Source: JBCDJG01 sp038748065
GTDB taxonomy: Bacteria; Pseudomonadota; Gammaproteobacteria; Pseudomonadales; Halieaceae
Assembly (NCBI GenBank): GCA_038748065.1
Contig: JBCDJG010000005.1
Span: forward strand, 62,001-126,000
DNA length: 64,000 nt
Reading direction: 5' to 3'
The notes under the pieces are model-generated. The model was not told where the DNA came from, made no database searches, and was given only the letters and a program-made list of their open reading frames with translations. Position numbers and translations under genes: made by a program. Below, one piece after another: positions 27,347 through 35,689 of this stretch; position 1 is the stretch's first letter; every line of letters starts with the position of its first letter.

Positions 27347-28084
27347 TTAGAGATCCATACGCTTAAACAGAAAGGTTGGCAGCAGGCGAATCACTCGCAT
27401 GATGGGTGACCAGAACCAGGGCGTGTAAAGCGTGTCATGTTCGCGCCCAAGGGCGCGGTCGATGTCCGCAGCCACGCGTTCCGGCGTTGTGCTCAGCGCG
27501 GCAGGTATCTCCATCCCGGCCGTCATCGGCGTATCGACAAAACCAGGTTTGACGACCAGTATCGCTACGCCACGCCTGAACAGCCATGCGCGCTGACCCT
27601 CGCAAAATGCCGTGACCGCGGCCTTACTGGCACCGTAGGGGTAATTGCTTGGCCGGCCTCGCTCGCCCGCTACGGAAGACAGAACCGCAATACGCCCGCC
27701 GCCAGCCTGCGCCAGTCGCCCGCCGATTTCGGTGAGCAGGCTGATGGTGCTGGTTGCGTTGGTGTGGAAACAGGCGGCAGCCACCGCCGCCTGATCCCGG
27801 CTCTCCTCCGGTTGTGGCAGCGTGCCATGGGCCACCAGTGTCAGATCTGGTGGCCCGAGTGTGGCCAGGCAACGATCGAGCAGACCCCTATGCGTGTCCA
27901 GCCGGTCCAGGTCGAGGCAATCCTGGGAAACGCTTGCACCTCTTATTTCCAGATCTCGGGCAATGGTCGCCAGCTTGTCCCGGCTACGTGCAACCAGATA
28001 GAAGCGCGTACCCGGTTGCGCCCAGCGCCGCGCGCAGGCAGAGGCGATGGCGGAGGTCGCGCCTATGATGAGAATGCGCTTCAT
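27347..28084 (-). CDS. Short-chain dehydrogenase, DprE2-like
   Basis: A 245-residue SDR. The cofactor loop GATSAIA (8-14) is the variant seen in decaprenylphosphoryl-2-keto-ribose reductases. The catalytic Ser is in VLSSVAG and YxxxK is YGASK. ATG overlaps the stop of the upstream gene (ATGA). With DprE1-like and UbiA-like partners it would reduce the keto-ribose intermediate to prenyl-phosphoryl arabinofuranose. Assignment rests on operon context as much as on sequence; a general polyol or sugar SDR is possible. Confidence 0.78.
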   Translation of the reverse strand: MKRILIIGATSAIASACARRWAQPGTRFYLVARSRDKLATIARDLEIRGASVSQDCLDLDRLDTHRGLLDRCLATLGPPDLTLVAHGTLPQPEESRDQAAVAAACFHTNATSTISLLTEIGGRLAQAGGGRIAVLSSVAGERGRPSNYPYGASKAAVTAFCEGQRAWLFRRGVAILVVKPGFVDTPMTAGMEIPAALSTTPERVAADIDRALGREHDTLYTPWFWSPIMRVIRLLPTFLFKRMDL

Positions 28085-29388
28085 CGAACACAACCTGCCG
28101 CGTCGGTAACGCGCTGCCAGAAGCGAGATAAGAGAGCGGGGTCACGCAGGCTTTCGAGCTCAGCCCAGCGCGGGTAGCCTTGTTGGAAGTGCTCTGCGGA
28201 CATGTGAGCATCCTTGGCCGGATACAGGCGCCCGCCGGATGAGCTGACAATAGCGTCCAGATCGCGAAACAGCGGGTTCAGCGCTGGTCGCTGCGGAAAA
28301 TCCAGCGCCAGGGAGATACCCGGCAGTGGGAAGGACAGCAGTCCCGGAGAGCGAGCTTTACCGCAGACTTTGAGCACCGACATGAATGAACCCTGCCTTG
28401 CCTGCCTCACACGTGCCAGTATTTCCTCCAGGGCCGCCTCCGCCTCGGGGCGTGGAATGACGCACTGGTACTGTTGGAAGCCCGCGCGGCCATAGGCCCG
28501 ATTCCAGTGGGCAATTCCGTCGAGCGGGCACAGGAAATCGCGGTAACCCTGCCTGAGCCTGGGTTTACGCCCCTGCCAGCGGTAAAGAAAACGGTTTATC
28601 AGCGCCACGCTAGGGCGATTGATAGGTGACAGGGGCGGCGCGAAAGGGACCTTGAGGCGGCCTTTAACGGCTACCTCAGCAGCGCCGTCATCGGCATGAT
28701 TACCGCAGCTGAAAACGCCTCGCGCGTCTTTGGCAGTGCAGTCTAACCAGGCCACGCTGTACTCGCTTTTTGTATCGTACTGTTCGCATAGGGAAAGGAA
28801 TTCGGCGAGCGATTGAAAGCGGAAGCAGCGACTATCGATGTTGCTGCTCTGTAGCGGCTGTAGCTGCACCTCAACCGAGCCAATAATGCCCGTGAGTCCA
28901 AGGCCTCCGATGGTGGCATTGAACAGCTCAGCGGAATTGATGCGGGAGCAGTTGAGCAGACCACGATCAGTTCGATACAGTTCGAGGCTGACGACATGGG
29001 ATCCAAAGGTGCCGCGACGATGGTGATTTTTACCGTGTACATCATTGGCGACGGCGCCACCTAATGTAACTTGCTGCGTCCCGGGTAGCACGGGCAGAAA
29101 CCAACCCTTCGGAATGGCGACGGCCAGAATCTCTTCCAGGGTCGCGCCCGCCTCTGAGCGCAGCACGCCGGTCTCCCAGTCTGCATCGATCAAACGGTTC
29201 AGCGCGCGCATCGGCATGACCCGACCGCTACTGGCCTGGCAGACATCGCCGTAGCTCCGGCCATTGCCCCAGGCCAGCTGCCCGGACCCTTTCAGCTGCG
29301 AGGCGATGTCGCTGCGCCAGTGCAGGGGCAAGCCGCTTTGCTCCGAATGCGGGTATCGTCCCCAGCTGGCGAAGCCGCGCTTTGTCAT
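28081..29388 (-). CDS. FAD-linked oxidase, DprE1-like
   Basis: A 435-residue FAD-binding oxidoreductase. The flavin segment is GNGRSYGDV and then VTLGGAVANDVHGKNHH. Near the C-terminus PLDGIAHWNRAYGRAGFQQY matches the DprE1 substrate region. In mycobacteria DprE1 oxidises decaprenyl-phosphoryl ribose at C2. The start at 29388 overlaps the upstream stop (ATGA); the longer frame to 29544 is ignored. It is the middle gene of a three-gene, translationally coupled operon. Confidence 0.83.
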   Translation of the reverse strand: MTKRGFASWGRYPHSEQSGLPLHWRSDIASQLKGSGQLAWGNGRSYGDVCQASSGRVMPMRALNRLIDADWETGVLRSEAGATLEEILAVAIPKGWFLPVLPGTQQVTLGGAVANDVHGKNHHRRGTFGSHVVSLELYRTDRGLLNCSRINSAELFNATIGGLGLTGIIGSVEVQLQPLQSSNIDSRCFRFQSLAEFLSLCEQYDTKSEYSVAWLDCTAKDARGVFSCGNHADDGAAEVAVKGRLKVPFAPPLSPINRPSVALINRFLYRWQGRKPRLRQGYRDFLCPLDGIAHWNRAYGRAGFQQYQCVIPRPEAEAALEEILARVRQARQGSFMSVLKVCGKARSPGLLSFPLPGISLALDFPQRPALNPLFRDLDAIVSSSGGRLYPAKDAHMSAEHFQQGYPRWAELESLRDPALLSRFWQRVTDAAGCVR

Positions 29389-30809
29389 GCGGCCAGCCAC
29401 ATCAGCAGGCAGAGCAGACCGGCCGAGAGCAGACTGCGTGGGTCTGTCACAGCGAACATAACAGGGTCCTGGGGTATCTGGCCGCGCCGCGCCAGCAGCC
29501 ACATGTAGCTGATCCAGAACAGCGTGACTGCGCAAGCACCCCACAGCCAGCCAGGGGCTTCATAGAGCATCTCGCTGGTCGGGTCCGCGATGTAGAGGGC
29601 GAGCACAAGGACAGCGATATAGCCCGAGCTTGCGCCCAGCCCCGCCACCAGTTCCATGTCATCGATGGTGTAAGCCCTCCCCTGGATTTCGTGGCTCCCG
29701 GATCTGCGCACGGCGTGAAGCTCGGCGTAGCGTTTTAGCAGTGACAGGCTGAGGAACATGAATCCGACGAGGGCGATAATCCAGGTGGAGGCCTCGATTT
29801 CGAGGGCCAGGGCGCCGGCAACGACTCTCAGGGTATACAGTACCACCAGAAAGACGATGTCGACGATGGCAATACGTTTCGCCCACAGTGAATACAGCGC
29901 TGTCAGGGTGAAATAGACCAGCATGGCCAGCGTAAACCCGGCGGGAAGCAATAGGGCTGCCGTGGTAAAAGCGATAGATAAGCCCAGCAGAATCAAGGCT
30001 ACTGCAGTCCACAGCGGCAGGTCGCCTGCTGCGAGGGGTCGATGGCACTTCTCGGCGTGGCGCCTGTCGAGGGGAAGATCAATCAGGTCGTTGATAAGGT
30101 AGACCGCGGATGTGCAGAGGCAGAAGCAGAGGAATGCAAGGATTCCCTCGCCGAGCAAATTGTCGTCCAGGATGCGATGACTGGCCACCAGTGGTGCAAA
30201 CAACAGAAGGTTTTTCAGCCAATGATGCGGCCTCAGCGCCCGCCAGGCCGCTGGCAGGTCCGCCCCATCTCGACCCACGAGAATGGCATCTGGCCGGATA
30301 GTCAGCAGCCTTCGATAGACGCCCCGACCGGGATTGACGGCAAACGCAGTGTGACAGGTGGCCCACACCGGCAGGTCGGCGGCACTGTCTCCGGCATAGT
30401 CGAAACCTCGTTCACCATAGAGCTTGACCAGTGCCGCCGCTTTGGCGGCTCCCTTCAGGTTGTTGCCGGGCTCGCTTGCCAGTATGCGGTCGAACAGTCC
30501 CAGGTGGTCTGCCACCCGCTGTGCCAGCTGCCGGTCGCTGGCCGTGGCCAGGACAGTCTCCCGGCCGGACTCCCTTGCCGTGCGAAGCTGCGCCATAACG
30601 GCGTGTTCATAGGGCAGGGTCTCAATATCCGGGTGGCTGACTTTTGCCAGGCGGGCCTTCATGCTGGCGCGCCCGTCACGCAGCCAGAGGAAGGGGCGTA
30701 AGCCCGAGAGGGGCTGACGCCGCAGGTACTCAAGATAGGATTCGCCCAACAGATCACTGCGGACCAGCGTGCCATCGAGGTCGACGACCAGTGCAGGGGG
30801 CTTGTTCAA
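29385..30809 (-). CDS. HAD domain-UbiA prenyltransferase fusion (DPPR-synthase-like)
   Basis: A 474-residue fusion. The N-terminal HAD phosphatase (DLDGTLV at 10-16, later YAGDSAADLPVW) is followed from about 195 by a polytopic UbiA domain. The latter has the prenyl-diphosphate-binding motif NDLIDLPLDRRH and the neighbouring KCHRPLAAG. In mycobacteria the UbiA enzyme makes decaprenyl-phosphoryl-5-phosphoribose from PRPP, and a separate phosphatase removes the 5-phosphate; here both steps could reside in one protein. First gene of the operon. Confidence 0.85.
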   Translation of the reverse strand: MNKPPALVVDLDGTLVRSDLLGESYLEYLRRQPLSGLRPFLWLRDGRASMKARLAKVSHPDIETLPYEHAVMAQLRTARESGRETVLATASDRQLAQRVADHLGLFDRILASEPGNNLKGAAKAAALVKLYGERGFDYAGDSAADLPVWATCHTAFAVNPGRGVYRRLLTIRPDAILVGRDGADLPAAWRALRPHHWLKNLLLFAPLVASHRILDDNLLGEGILAFLCFCLCTSAVYLINDLIDLPLDRRHAEKCHRPLAAGDLPLWTAVALILLGLSIAFTTAALLLPAGFTLAMLVYFTLTALYSLWAKRIAIVDIVFLVVLYTLRVVAGALALEIEASTWIIALVGFMFLSLSLLKRYAELHAVRRSGSHEIQGRAYTIDDMELVAGLGASSGYIAVLVLALYIADPTSEMLYEAPGWLWGACAVTLFWISYMWLLARRGQIPQDPVMFAVTDPRSLLSAGLLCLLMWLAA

Positions 30810-30899
30810 AATGGGCCTCAGGCTGATACCCGGAGTATGGTTCGGAATTATCCTAGCACGCGGCAGTGGGCTCTCACGAGTAAGCTGCCCAAAAACGGC

Positions 30900-30923
30900 A
30901 AACCCCGGCAGTTGCCGGGGTTT
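30900..30923 (-). terminator. Terminator after rpsT
   Basis: A perfect 10-bp stem (AAACCCCGGC/GCCGGGGTTT) with an AGTT loop. On the minus strand the stem is followed by GCCGTTTTT. It separates rpsT from the downstream prenyltransferase operon. Confidence 0.75.
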
Positions 30924-31003
30924 GTAAGGTCTTGTTCAAGGCCTGTGGTGGCGCAAGGCCGCTCTGTTCGCAGCGTCCTGGTAGCGCGCCCAGATGGTGG
31001 GTG

Positions 31004-31270
31004 CTAGGCGGACAGCGCCTTGACCTGGGCGTTGAGGCGGCTTTTGTGGCGAGCCGCTTTGTTCTTGTGAATGATGCCTTTGTCAGCCATCCGGTCTATT
31101 ACCGGCACGGCGCGGTCGAAGGCCTCTTTAGCGGTCTCGCCGTTGCCGGTCTGTATGGCAGCGGTCACCTGTTTGATCCGGGTGCGGACCAGTGAGCGGA
31201 GGCTGGCGTTGTGTCCGCGACGTCTTTCGGCTTGGCGTGCGCGCTTTCTTGCTTGTGGTGAATTGGCCAC
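31004..31270 (-). CDS. rpsT: 30S ribosomal protein S20
   Basis: An 88-residue ribosomal protein binding 16S rRNA. HNASLRSLVRTRIKQV and IHKNKAARHKSRLNAQV are S20 signatures. GTG at 31270 gives the usual N-terminus (ANSPQARKRARQ), with GAGG 9 nt upstream; the longer frame to 31300 is unlikely. It is monocistronic, with its own terminator at 30900. Confidence 0.96.
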   Translation of the reverse strand: MANSPQARKRARQAERRRGHNASLRSLVRTRIKQVTAAIQTGNGETAKEAFDRAVPVIDRMADKGIIHKNKAARHKSRLNAQVKALSA

Positions 31271-31338
31271 GATACGTACCTCAAAAAAGGGGGGCGACAA
31301 TTTGGGAGGCGCGATTATTCACATTCGCTTGAGGCTTG

Positions 31339-31779
31339 TCAACCGCTGAGACTGGCGGCGTCAAACAGCAGATGGCGGCTCAGGTCGCCCAGCAGTTGGG
31401 GGTGAATCCAACGAGTATCAAAGCGCCACCGCCCGTCCTCGCGCAGGAAGGAATCGTCGTAGTGCCCACAGATGATCGCCTGCAGAGGAAAGTCTGGCGC
31501 CACGGCCTGCATCACCGTGAAGTAACTCTTGCAGGTCGCTCGATCCCCGTCGACCTCGATGGCAAGATTCGTGGTCAGGTGCCGCGTTTTCGGCGTGCCA
31601 TCTTCGTAGAGGCGTGTTGCGCCCTCGTAAATGGCCAGCACGGCCTCATAGCCCTCCGTCGTGCCCTGTGCGGTGCAGATGCTGCCCTGTCGAAAGAGGC
31701 CCGCGACGCCTTCCAGGTCGCCTGCATCGAGAAGCCTCGCGTAGCTGAAGAGCAGGTTGCTGATGTCCTGTTGATCCAT
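31339..31779 (-). CDS. SnoaL/NTF2-like family protein
   Basis: A 146-residue NTF2-fold protein of the SnoaL-like group, a cone-shaped fold used by isomerases, hydratases and dehydratases. The N-terminal helix SNLLFSYARLLDAGDLEGVAGLF and the later GRWRFDTRWIHPQLLGD are typical. GGGAGACAAGGG precedes the ATG. It is divergent from a tetR gene, with an inverted repeat between them, so likely a target of that regulator. The substrate is unknown. Confidence 0.82.
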   Translation of the reverse strand: MDQQDISNLLFSYARLLDAGDLEGVAGLFRQGSICTAQGTTEGYEAVLAIYEGATRLYEDGTPKTRHLTTNLAIEVDGDRATCKSYFTVMQAVAPDFPLQAIICGHYDDSFLREDGRWRFDTRWIHPQLLGDLSRHLLFDAASLSG

Positions 31780-31832
31780 CCCTTGTCTCCCACCCGGTTT
31801 GTCCGGTTTAAGCCCTTGGCGATGGCCGCTAT

Positions 31833-31848
31833 ACTAATGCCTATTAGT
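31833..31848. promoter_or_regulatory. Inverted repeat in the divergent tetR promoter
   Basis: ACTAAT-gcct-ATTAGT is a perfect 6+6 inverted repeat. It overlaps TATACT (31830-31835), a near-consensus -10 for the tetR gene that starts at 31870. This is the arrangement expected for TetR autoregulation and control of the divergent NTF2-like gene. Confidence 0.6.
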
Positions 31849-31869
31849 CTATCCGTGTACCCATAGCGC

Positions 31870-32496
31870 ATGAGTATTGAAGCCCTGGAGAAACCCCTCC
31901 GCCCGACTGCCGAACGCATCCTCGATGCCGCAGAAGATCTCTTTGCTGAGCGTGGCTACGCTGCCACCTCGCTGGGCGATGTGGCAGATCGTGTGGGCAT
32001 CCGCTCGCCCAGCCTGTACAACCACTTTCGTAACAAGGAGGCGCTGTATACCGCTGTTCTTGAGCGGCTGCTCGCGGATTTCAGCGCGCCGATCAAGGAA
32101 CTCAGTGTCGGCGAGGTTACCCCGGAGCAGGTAATGGACTGGTTGGAGGTTATCGTGCGCAAGCACCACGCCAACCCTAACCTGGCGCGTCTGCTGCAGC
32201 ACGCGGCGCTATCGGGAGGGCCGCAAACGGCGGAATTGGTGGACAGGTTCTTCAAGCCTATGTTTGAGCCCGCAGATAATCTCGCCGGCGACCAGCTCAT
32301 GTTTCTCGACAGCGACGCGGGGCTACAGCCCTGGGCCGTGATGGCCTTTAACAACCTTGTGATGTCCTACGTCACGATGGCGCCGATGTACCGAGATCTG
32401 CTGGGCATGGACCCCTTCAGCGAGGAGGCGCTGGATAAGCAGCTGCGCCTGATACGTACCCTGCTGCGCGCGGCGATGGGCTATCGCGGCGAGTAG
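31870..32496 (+). CDS. TetR family transcriptional regulator
   Basis: A 208-residue regulator. The TetR helix-turn-helix is at about 18-58: AERILDAAEDLFAERGYAATS, then VADRVGIRSPSLYNHFRNKEAL. The C-terminal ligand-binding domain has no identifying motif. It probably represses itself and the divergent NTF2-like gene through the inverted repeat at 31833, and may also influence the phosphatase gene 63 bp downstream. Confidence 0.9.
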   Translation: MSIEALEKPLRPTAERILDAAEDLFAERGYAATSLGDVADRVGIRSPSLYNHFRNKEALYTAVLERLLADFSAPIKELSVGEVTPEQVMDWLEVIVRKHHANPNLARLLQHAALSGGPQTAELVDRFFKPMFEPADNLAGDQLMFLDSDAGLQPWAVMAFNNLVMSYVTMAPMYRDLLGMDPFSEEALDKQLRLIRTLLRAAMGYRGE

Positions 32497-32559
32497 CGTC
32501 GAGCGCCTTGGCACCACTGCCAATATAGCGCCTGTGCCGATACCAACAGGAATGTAAGC

Positions 32560-33558
32560 ATGCCATTAATACCCGATGACGTTCACATCTGGCGCGAGCC
32601 CGATGGCGATTACCACCTGCGCTGGCGGACCAGTCATCCTGAGAGCCTTGTGGCCGTCGAAGCGCTGGCCGACGCTGCCCACCAGACCGAGTTAGTGGAG
32701 GCGGGCGCTCGCGTATCAGGCTTGCCGGAGGGTAAGCGGCACTTCTTCAGGGTCAGCGACCAATATGGCAACAGCGTGACGGCACCGGAACGGCGAATTG
32801 CACTGGATGGTAGCCCCAACTTCAGAGACTTCGGCGGCTACAAGACGACTGATGACCGCACGCTACGCTGGGGCTACCTGTTCCGCTCCGGGCAACTGTC
32901 GCGCCTGACAAGCCGCGATGTCGATACGCTTGCGGGTCTCGGGCTGGATCTCGTGTGTGACTTCCGCCGCGAGGACGAGCAGCAGATAGAGCCCAGCCGT
33001 TTGCCCGGCGAACGAACACCCAGGGTGGTCAGTCTGCCTATTGTGCCTGGCAGTAATAGCGCATTTTTCGAGCAGGGCGAGCGGGAGTTGCATGGCAGGG
33101 AGACTATGGTCGCCTTCATGGAGGAGGTGAATCGCGACTTCGTCGAAGGCCAGGCCGAGACCTACGCGCGCATGTTTGAGGAGATACTGGCGACAGATGA
33201 GGCGCGCTTTCTCGTGCACTGCGCCGCGGGCAAGGATCGCACGGGTTTTGCCGCTGCCCTTGTTCTGCTGGCGCTTGGTGTCTCAGAGCAGCTCATCATG
33301 CAGGACTATATGCTGACCGGGCAGTTCTACTCACCGGAGCGTGAAGTGGCGCGCTTGCGCGAAAAATATGGTCTTGAGGATATGGCTGCCGAAGCCATCC
33401 TGCCCATGCTTGAGGTGCACCGGGGCTACTTGCAGCGGGCCCTGGACACCATCAATCAGCAATATGGCGACACGCGGACCTACCTTTCTGAGGTGCTACA
33501 CGTTGGGGAGTCGGAGCGAGAAGAACTGCGCCGGCGTTATCTGGTAGACGATAGCTAG
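32560..33558 (+). CDS. Tyrosine-protein phosphatase (Tyr_phosphatase3/LipA-like)
   Basis: A 332-residue enzyme. The P-loop HCAAGKDRTG (220-229; nucleophile C221, Arg227) defines the dual-specificity/lipid phosphatase-like class. The N-terminal part of the catalytic domain has NFRDFGGY and RSGQLSRLT, typical of the bacterial Tyr_phosphatase3 family. A fibronectin-like N-terminal extension of about 80 residues precedes it. No signal peptide, so cytoplasmic. The substrate (phosphotyrosine or phosphoinositide-like lipid) is not known. Confidence 0.88.
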   Translation: MPLIPDDVHIWREPDGDYHLRWRTSHPESLVAVEALADAAHQTELVEAGARVSGLPEGKRHFFRVSDQYGNSVTAPERRIALDGSPNFRDFGGYKTTDDRTLRWGYLFRSGQLSRLTSRDVDTLAGLGLDLVCDFRREDEQQIEPSRLPGERTPRVVSLPIVPGSNSAFFEQGERELHGRETMVAFMEEVNRDFVEGQAETYARMFEEILATDEARFLVHCAAGKDRTGFAAALVLLALGVSEQLIMQDYMLTGQFYSPEREVARLREKYGLEDMAAEAILPMLEVHRGYLQRALDTINQQYGDTRTYLSEVLHVGESEREELRRRYLVDDS

Positions 33559-33573
33559 CGCTGGGGCTTACGC

Positions 33574-33596
33574 GGGGCCGCGGTGAGTGCGGCCCC
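33574..33596. terminator. GC-rich stem-loop between convergent genes
   Basis: GGGGCCGC and GCGGCCCC pair in an 8-bp stem with a 7-nt loop between the phosphatase gene and the small secreted protein gene. No T-tract on either strand, so intrinsic termination is uncertain. Confidence 0.45.
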
Positions 33597-33604
33597 GGCG
33601 TGCA

Positions 33605-33874
33605 TCAGGCTGCTTTGCAGGCCTTCTTGGCAGCGTTGATCTGCTTCTTTTCGCACTCGGTGCTGGCTGCATCGCCAATACACCACTTGCGACGGTTGTC
33701 CCAGGCAGTCAGCGGCGCTTTTTTGCCGTTTGAGCATTTCACGGAGTACTTGGCGTAGTCGCCAGTGTCTCCGGCGCCATTGCCTTCGAAGACGATGCTG
33801 GTCGGTTTAGCCGCAAAGCTGGCACTGGACAGGGCGAGCAGGGCTGCGCCTGCCGTAATCTTGATCATGTTCAT
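33605..33874 (-). CDS. Small secreted cysteine-containing protein, unknown function
   Basis: An 89-residue protein with a clear Sec signal peptide (MNMIKITAGAALLALSSASFA, cleavage after about residue 22). The mature part is 67 residues with four cysteines (in KCSNG, KWCIG, ECEKK and KACKA), probably two disulfides in the periplasm. The charged N-terminal strand region (SIVFEGNGAG, DYAKYSV) is followed by a Lys-rich helix. GAGG lies 7 nt before the start. I do not recognise the family with confidence. Confidence 0.75.
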   Translation of the reverse strand: MNMIKITAGAALLALSSASFAAKPTSIVFEGNGAGDTGDYAKYSVKCSNGKKAPLTAWDNRRKWCIGDAASTECEKKQINAAKKACKAA

Positions 33875-34021
33875 AACTAAGCCTCGAATGTTTCACTATG
33901 GACGAGAAAGGGTCGGTAACACGTGCGCCTCAGCCGGCGCTCAATGCTTGGTTCGCATTATACTGTGGTGTTACGACACAAAAGTAGTTACGGATCGTTA
34001 ACTTTTTGGGAATATTGGTAA

Positions 34022-34056
34022 CAGTTCGGCTGAGAGTCTTGGCCGAGCCGTAACTG
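34022..34056. repeat. Imperfect stem-loop in an intergenic stretch
   Basis: CAGTTCGGCT pairs with AGCCGTAACTG (one bulged T) around a 14-nt loop. It lies between two small minus-strand genes in a 293-bp stretch that otherwise shows nothing recognisable. Function unknown. Confidence 0.35.
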
Positions 34057-34167
34057 CATGAAAACTAAGGACTTTGTGAGGGCCCTCGCGGGGACAAGGA
34101 GGCCCGGGCAAAAATTAACATTTCGTAAGGTTCACTGGGAGCACCTCTGTGGGCCCCTGGATCAAGG

Positions 34168-34392
34168 CTACCAGGCGAGAAAAATCATGCTCCAGCCTAC
34201 CAGTGCGACCAGGAGAGGCTGTCCGGCCTTGTCGAGGCGAGTCAAGGCGTAGAGGTAGGACAGCGGCGGCAGGAGGACGGTGCATAGCCCCCAGGCGTAG
34301 TCTTCTCTCCAGGCGACAATGATCATCAGGACCCAACTCACTAGCAGGGTGGCGAGGCCGAAGGTCATCAGCGCCGCGTTGGTGGCTTCCAT
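34168..34392 (-). CDS. Small membrane protein, unknown function
   Basis: A 74-residue protein with three likely membrane segments (about 8-27, 35-49 and 58-74) and short charged connectors (REDY, RLDKAGQ). AAGGGGA 8 nt upstream of the ATG supports translation. It ends in a Trp at the membrane face. No motif identifies a function. It stands alone between the secreted small protein and the divergent acyltransferase gene. Confidence 0.68.
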   Translation of the reverse strand: MEATNAALMTFGLATLLVSWVLMIIVAWREDYAWGLCTVLLPPLSYLYALTRLDKAGQPLLVALVGWSMIFLAW

Positions 34393-34535
34393 GGTGTTCC
34401 CCTTAAACAGCTCGATTTTGCGCGGCCGAAGGGTACCAGAAAGGCCCAGCGCTGTCAGTCGAAAGGCGCCTCGGCAGATGACGGCAATGGCGAATTTGGT
34501 TAAGGTGTGGCGCTTTGGGCAGTGAGGACCCTGGC

Positions 34536-35684
34536 TTGAGTGATCCCTTCGCGGAGATTCGACCCTACCGCGACAGCGAAGTCAGGGCGGTGCTTGATCG
34601 AGTTCTGGGCGATCGCGAATTTCTTGACTCCATTGCCCGTCTGCGGCTGGGCGGACTCGCGGCCGTTATCCCCTCGCTGTGGCGTTATCTGGCGGCCCGC
34701 GTGCTACGCCGTGAGCTTCAGGATGTAAGCGACGTCCACGGGATGCAGATGGTGATCAAAACCTATCTTGAACGTATGATCGAGGACACCACCGCGGGTT
34801 TCACCGTGTCTGGCCTCGATGCGCTGGAGCCCTCTCAATCCTACCTGTTCATGAGTAACCACCGTGATATCGCGATGGATCCAGCTTTCACCAACTACGC
34901 CCTGCACATGCACGGTCACGAGACGGTGCGTATAGCGATTGGCGACAACCTGCTAACCAAGCCCTGGGTGTCCGACCTGATGCGCCTGAACAAGAGTTTT
35001 CTGGTCAAGCGCTCTGTCAGCGGACCGCGGGAGCTGTTGGCAGCGTCGAAGCAGCTGGCGGCCTATATTCAATTTTCCCTGAACGAGGAGAGACAGCCCG
35101 TTTGGCTGGCGCAGCGTGAGGGTCGTGCCAAAGACGGTATCGACCGCACCGAACCTGCGGTGATCAAGATGCTGTCACTGTGTCGCGACAAGCGTAAGCA
35201 GAGTTTTGCCGAGTATATCCGCAGCTTGCGCATTGTACCGGTGGCAATCTCCTACGAGGTAGACCCCTGTGACGGTCTGAAGGCCGCCGAACTCCATGAG
35301 CTCGCCACCACAGGCAGTTATGAGAAAGGCGAACAGGAAGATGTCGCGTCCATCGGTCAGGGTATCTCCGGCAATAAGGGCCAAACCCATGTCACCTTTG
35401 GTACGCCGCTGACGGGCGACTATGACACGCCTGAAGAGGTTGCCGCCGCTATCGATACGCAAGTCATCAATGGTTACTGTCTGCACCCCAGCAATTTCTT
35501 TGCCTACCGCATGCTGCATGGTGATGATGTGGTATTGCCTGAGTCGCTCTACGCCGAGGCAGGAAGGCTGTCGCGCGGCGAGTTCGAGCAGCGCATTCGT
35601 GCGCTGCCAGAGCCCCATCAGCCCTACGCGCTGGCCATTTACGCTAATTCAATCGACAGCAAGCTAACGACGCAAGCGGCCTGA
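34536..35684 (+). CDS. Glycerolipid acyltransferase (PlsC-like)
   Basis: A 382-residue PlsC-superfamily acyltransferase. Motif I reads SNHRDIAMDP, with five residues between His and Asp instead of four, as I recall for a bacterial subgroup annotated as glycerol acyltransferase. VWLAQREGRAKDG corresponds to motif III. TTG at 34536 follows GAGGA by 9 nt; an upstream in-frame TTG at 34515 (AAGGTG upstream) is the alternative. It is 5 bp ahead of dinG. Likely substrate is a lysophosphatidic acid or similar. Confidence 0.8.
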   Translation: MSDPFAEIRPYRDSEVRAVLDRVLGDREFLDSIARLRLGGLAAVIPSLWRYLAARVLRRELQDVSDVHGMQMVIKTYLERMIEDTTAGFTVSGLDALEPSQSYLFMSNHRDIAMDPAFTNYALHMHGHETVRIAIGDNLLTKPWVSDLMRLNKSFLVKRSVSGPRELLAASKQLAAYIQFSLNEERQPVWLAQREGRAKDGIDRTEPAVIKMLSLCRDKRKQSFAEYIRSLRIVPVAISYEVDPCDGLKAAELHELATTGSYEKGEQEDVASIGQGISGNKGQTHVTFGTPLTGDYDTPEEVAAAIDTQVINGYCLHPSNFFAYRMLHGDDVVLPESLYAEAGRLSRGEFEQRIRALPEPHQPYALAIYANSIDSKLTTQAA

Positions 35685-35689
35685 CGGTT

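Noticed and set aside
34058..34252. 64-codon plus-strand frame
   Set aside because: It overlaps the better supported small membrane protein on the other strand and has no motif.
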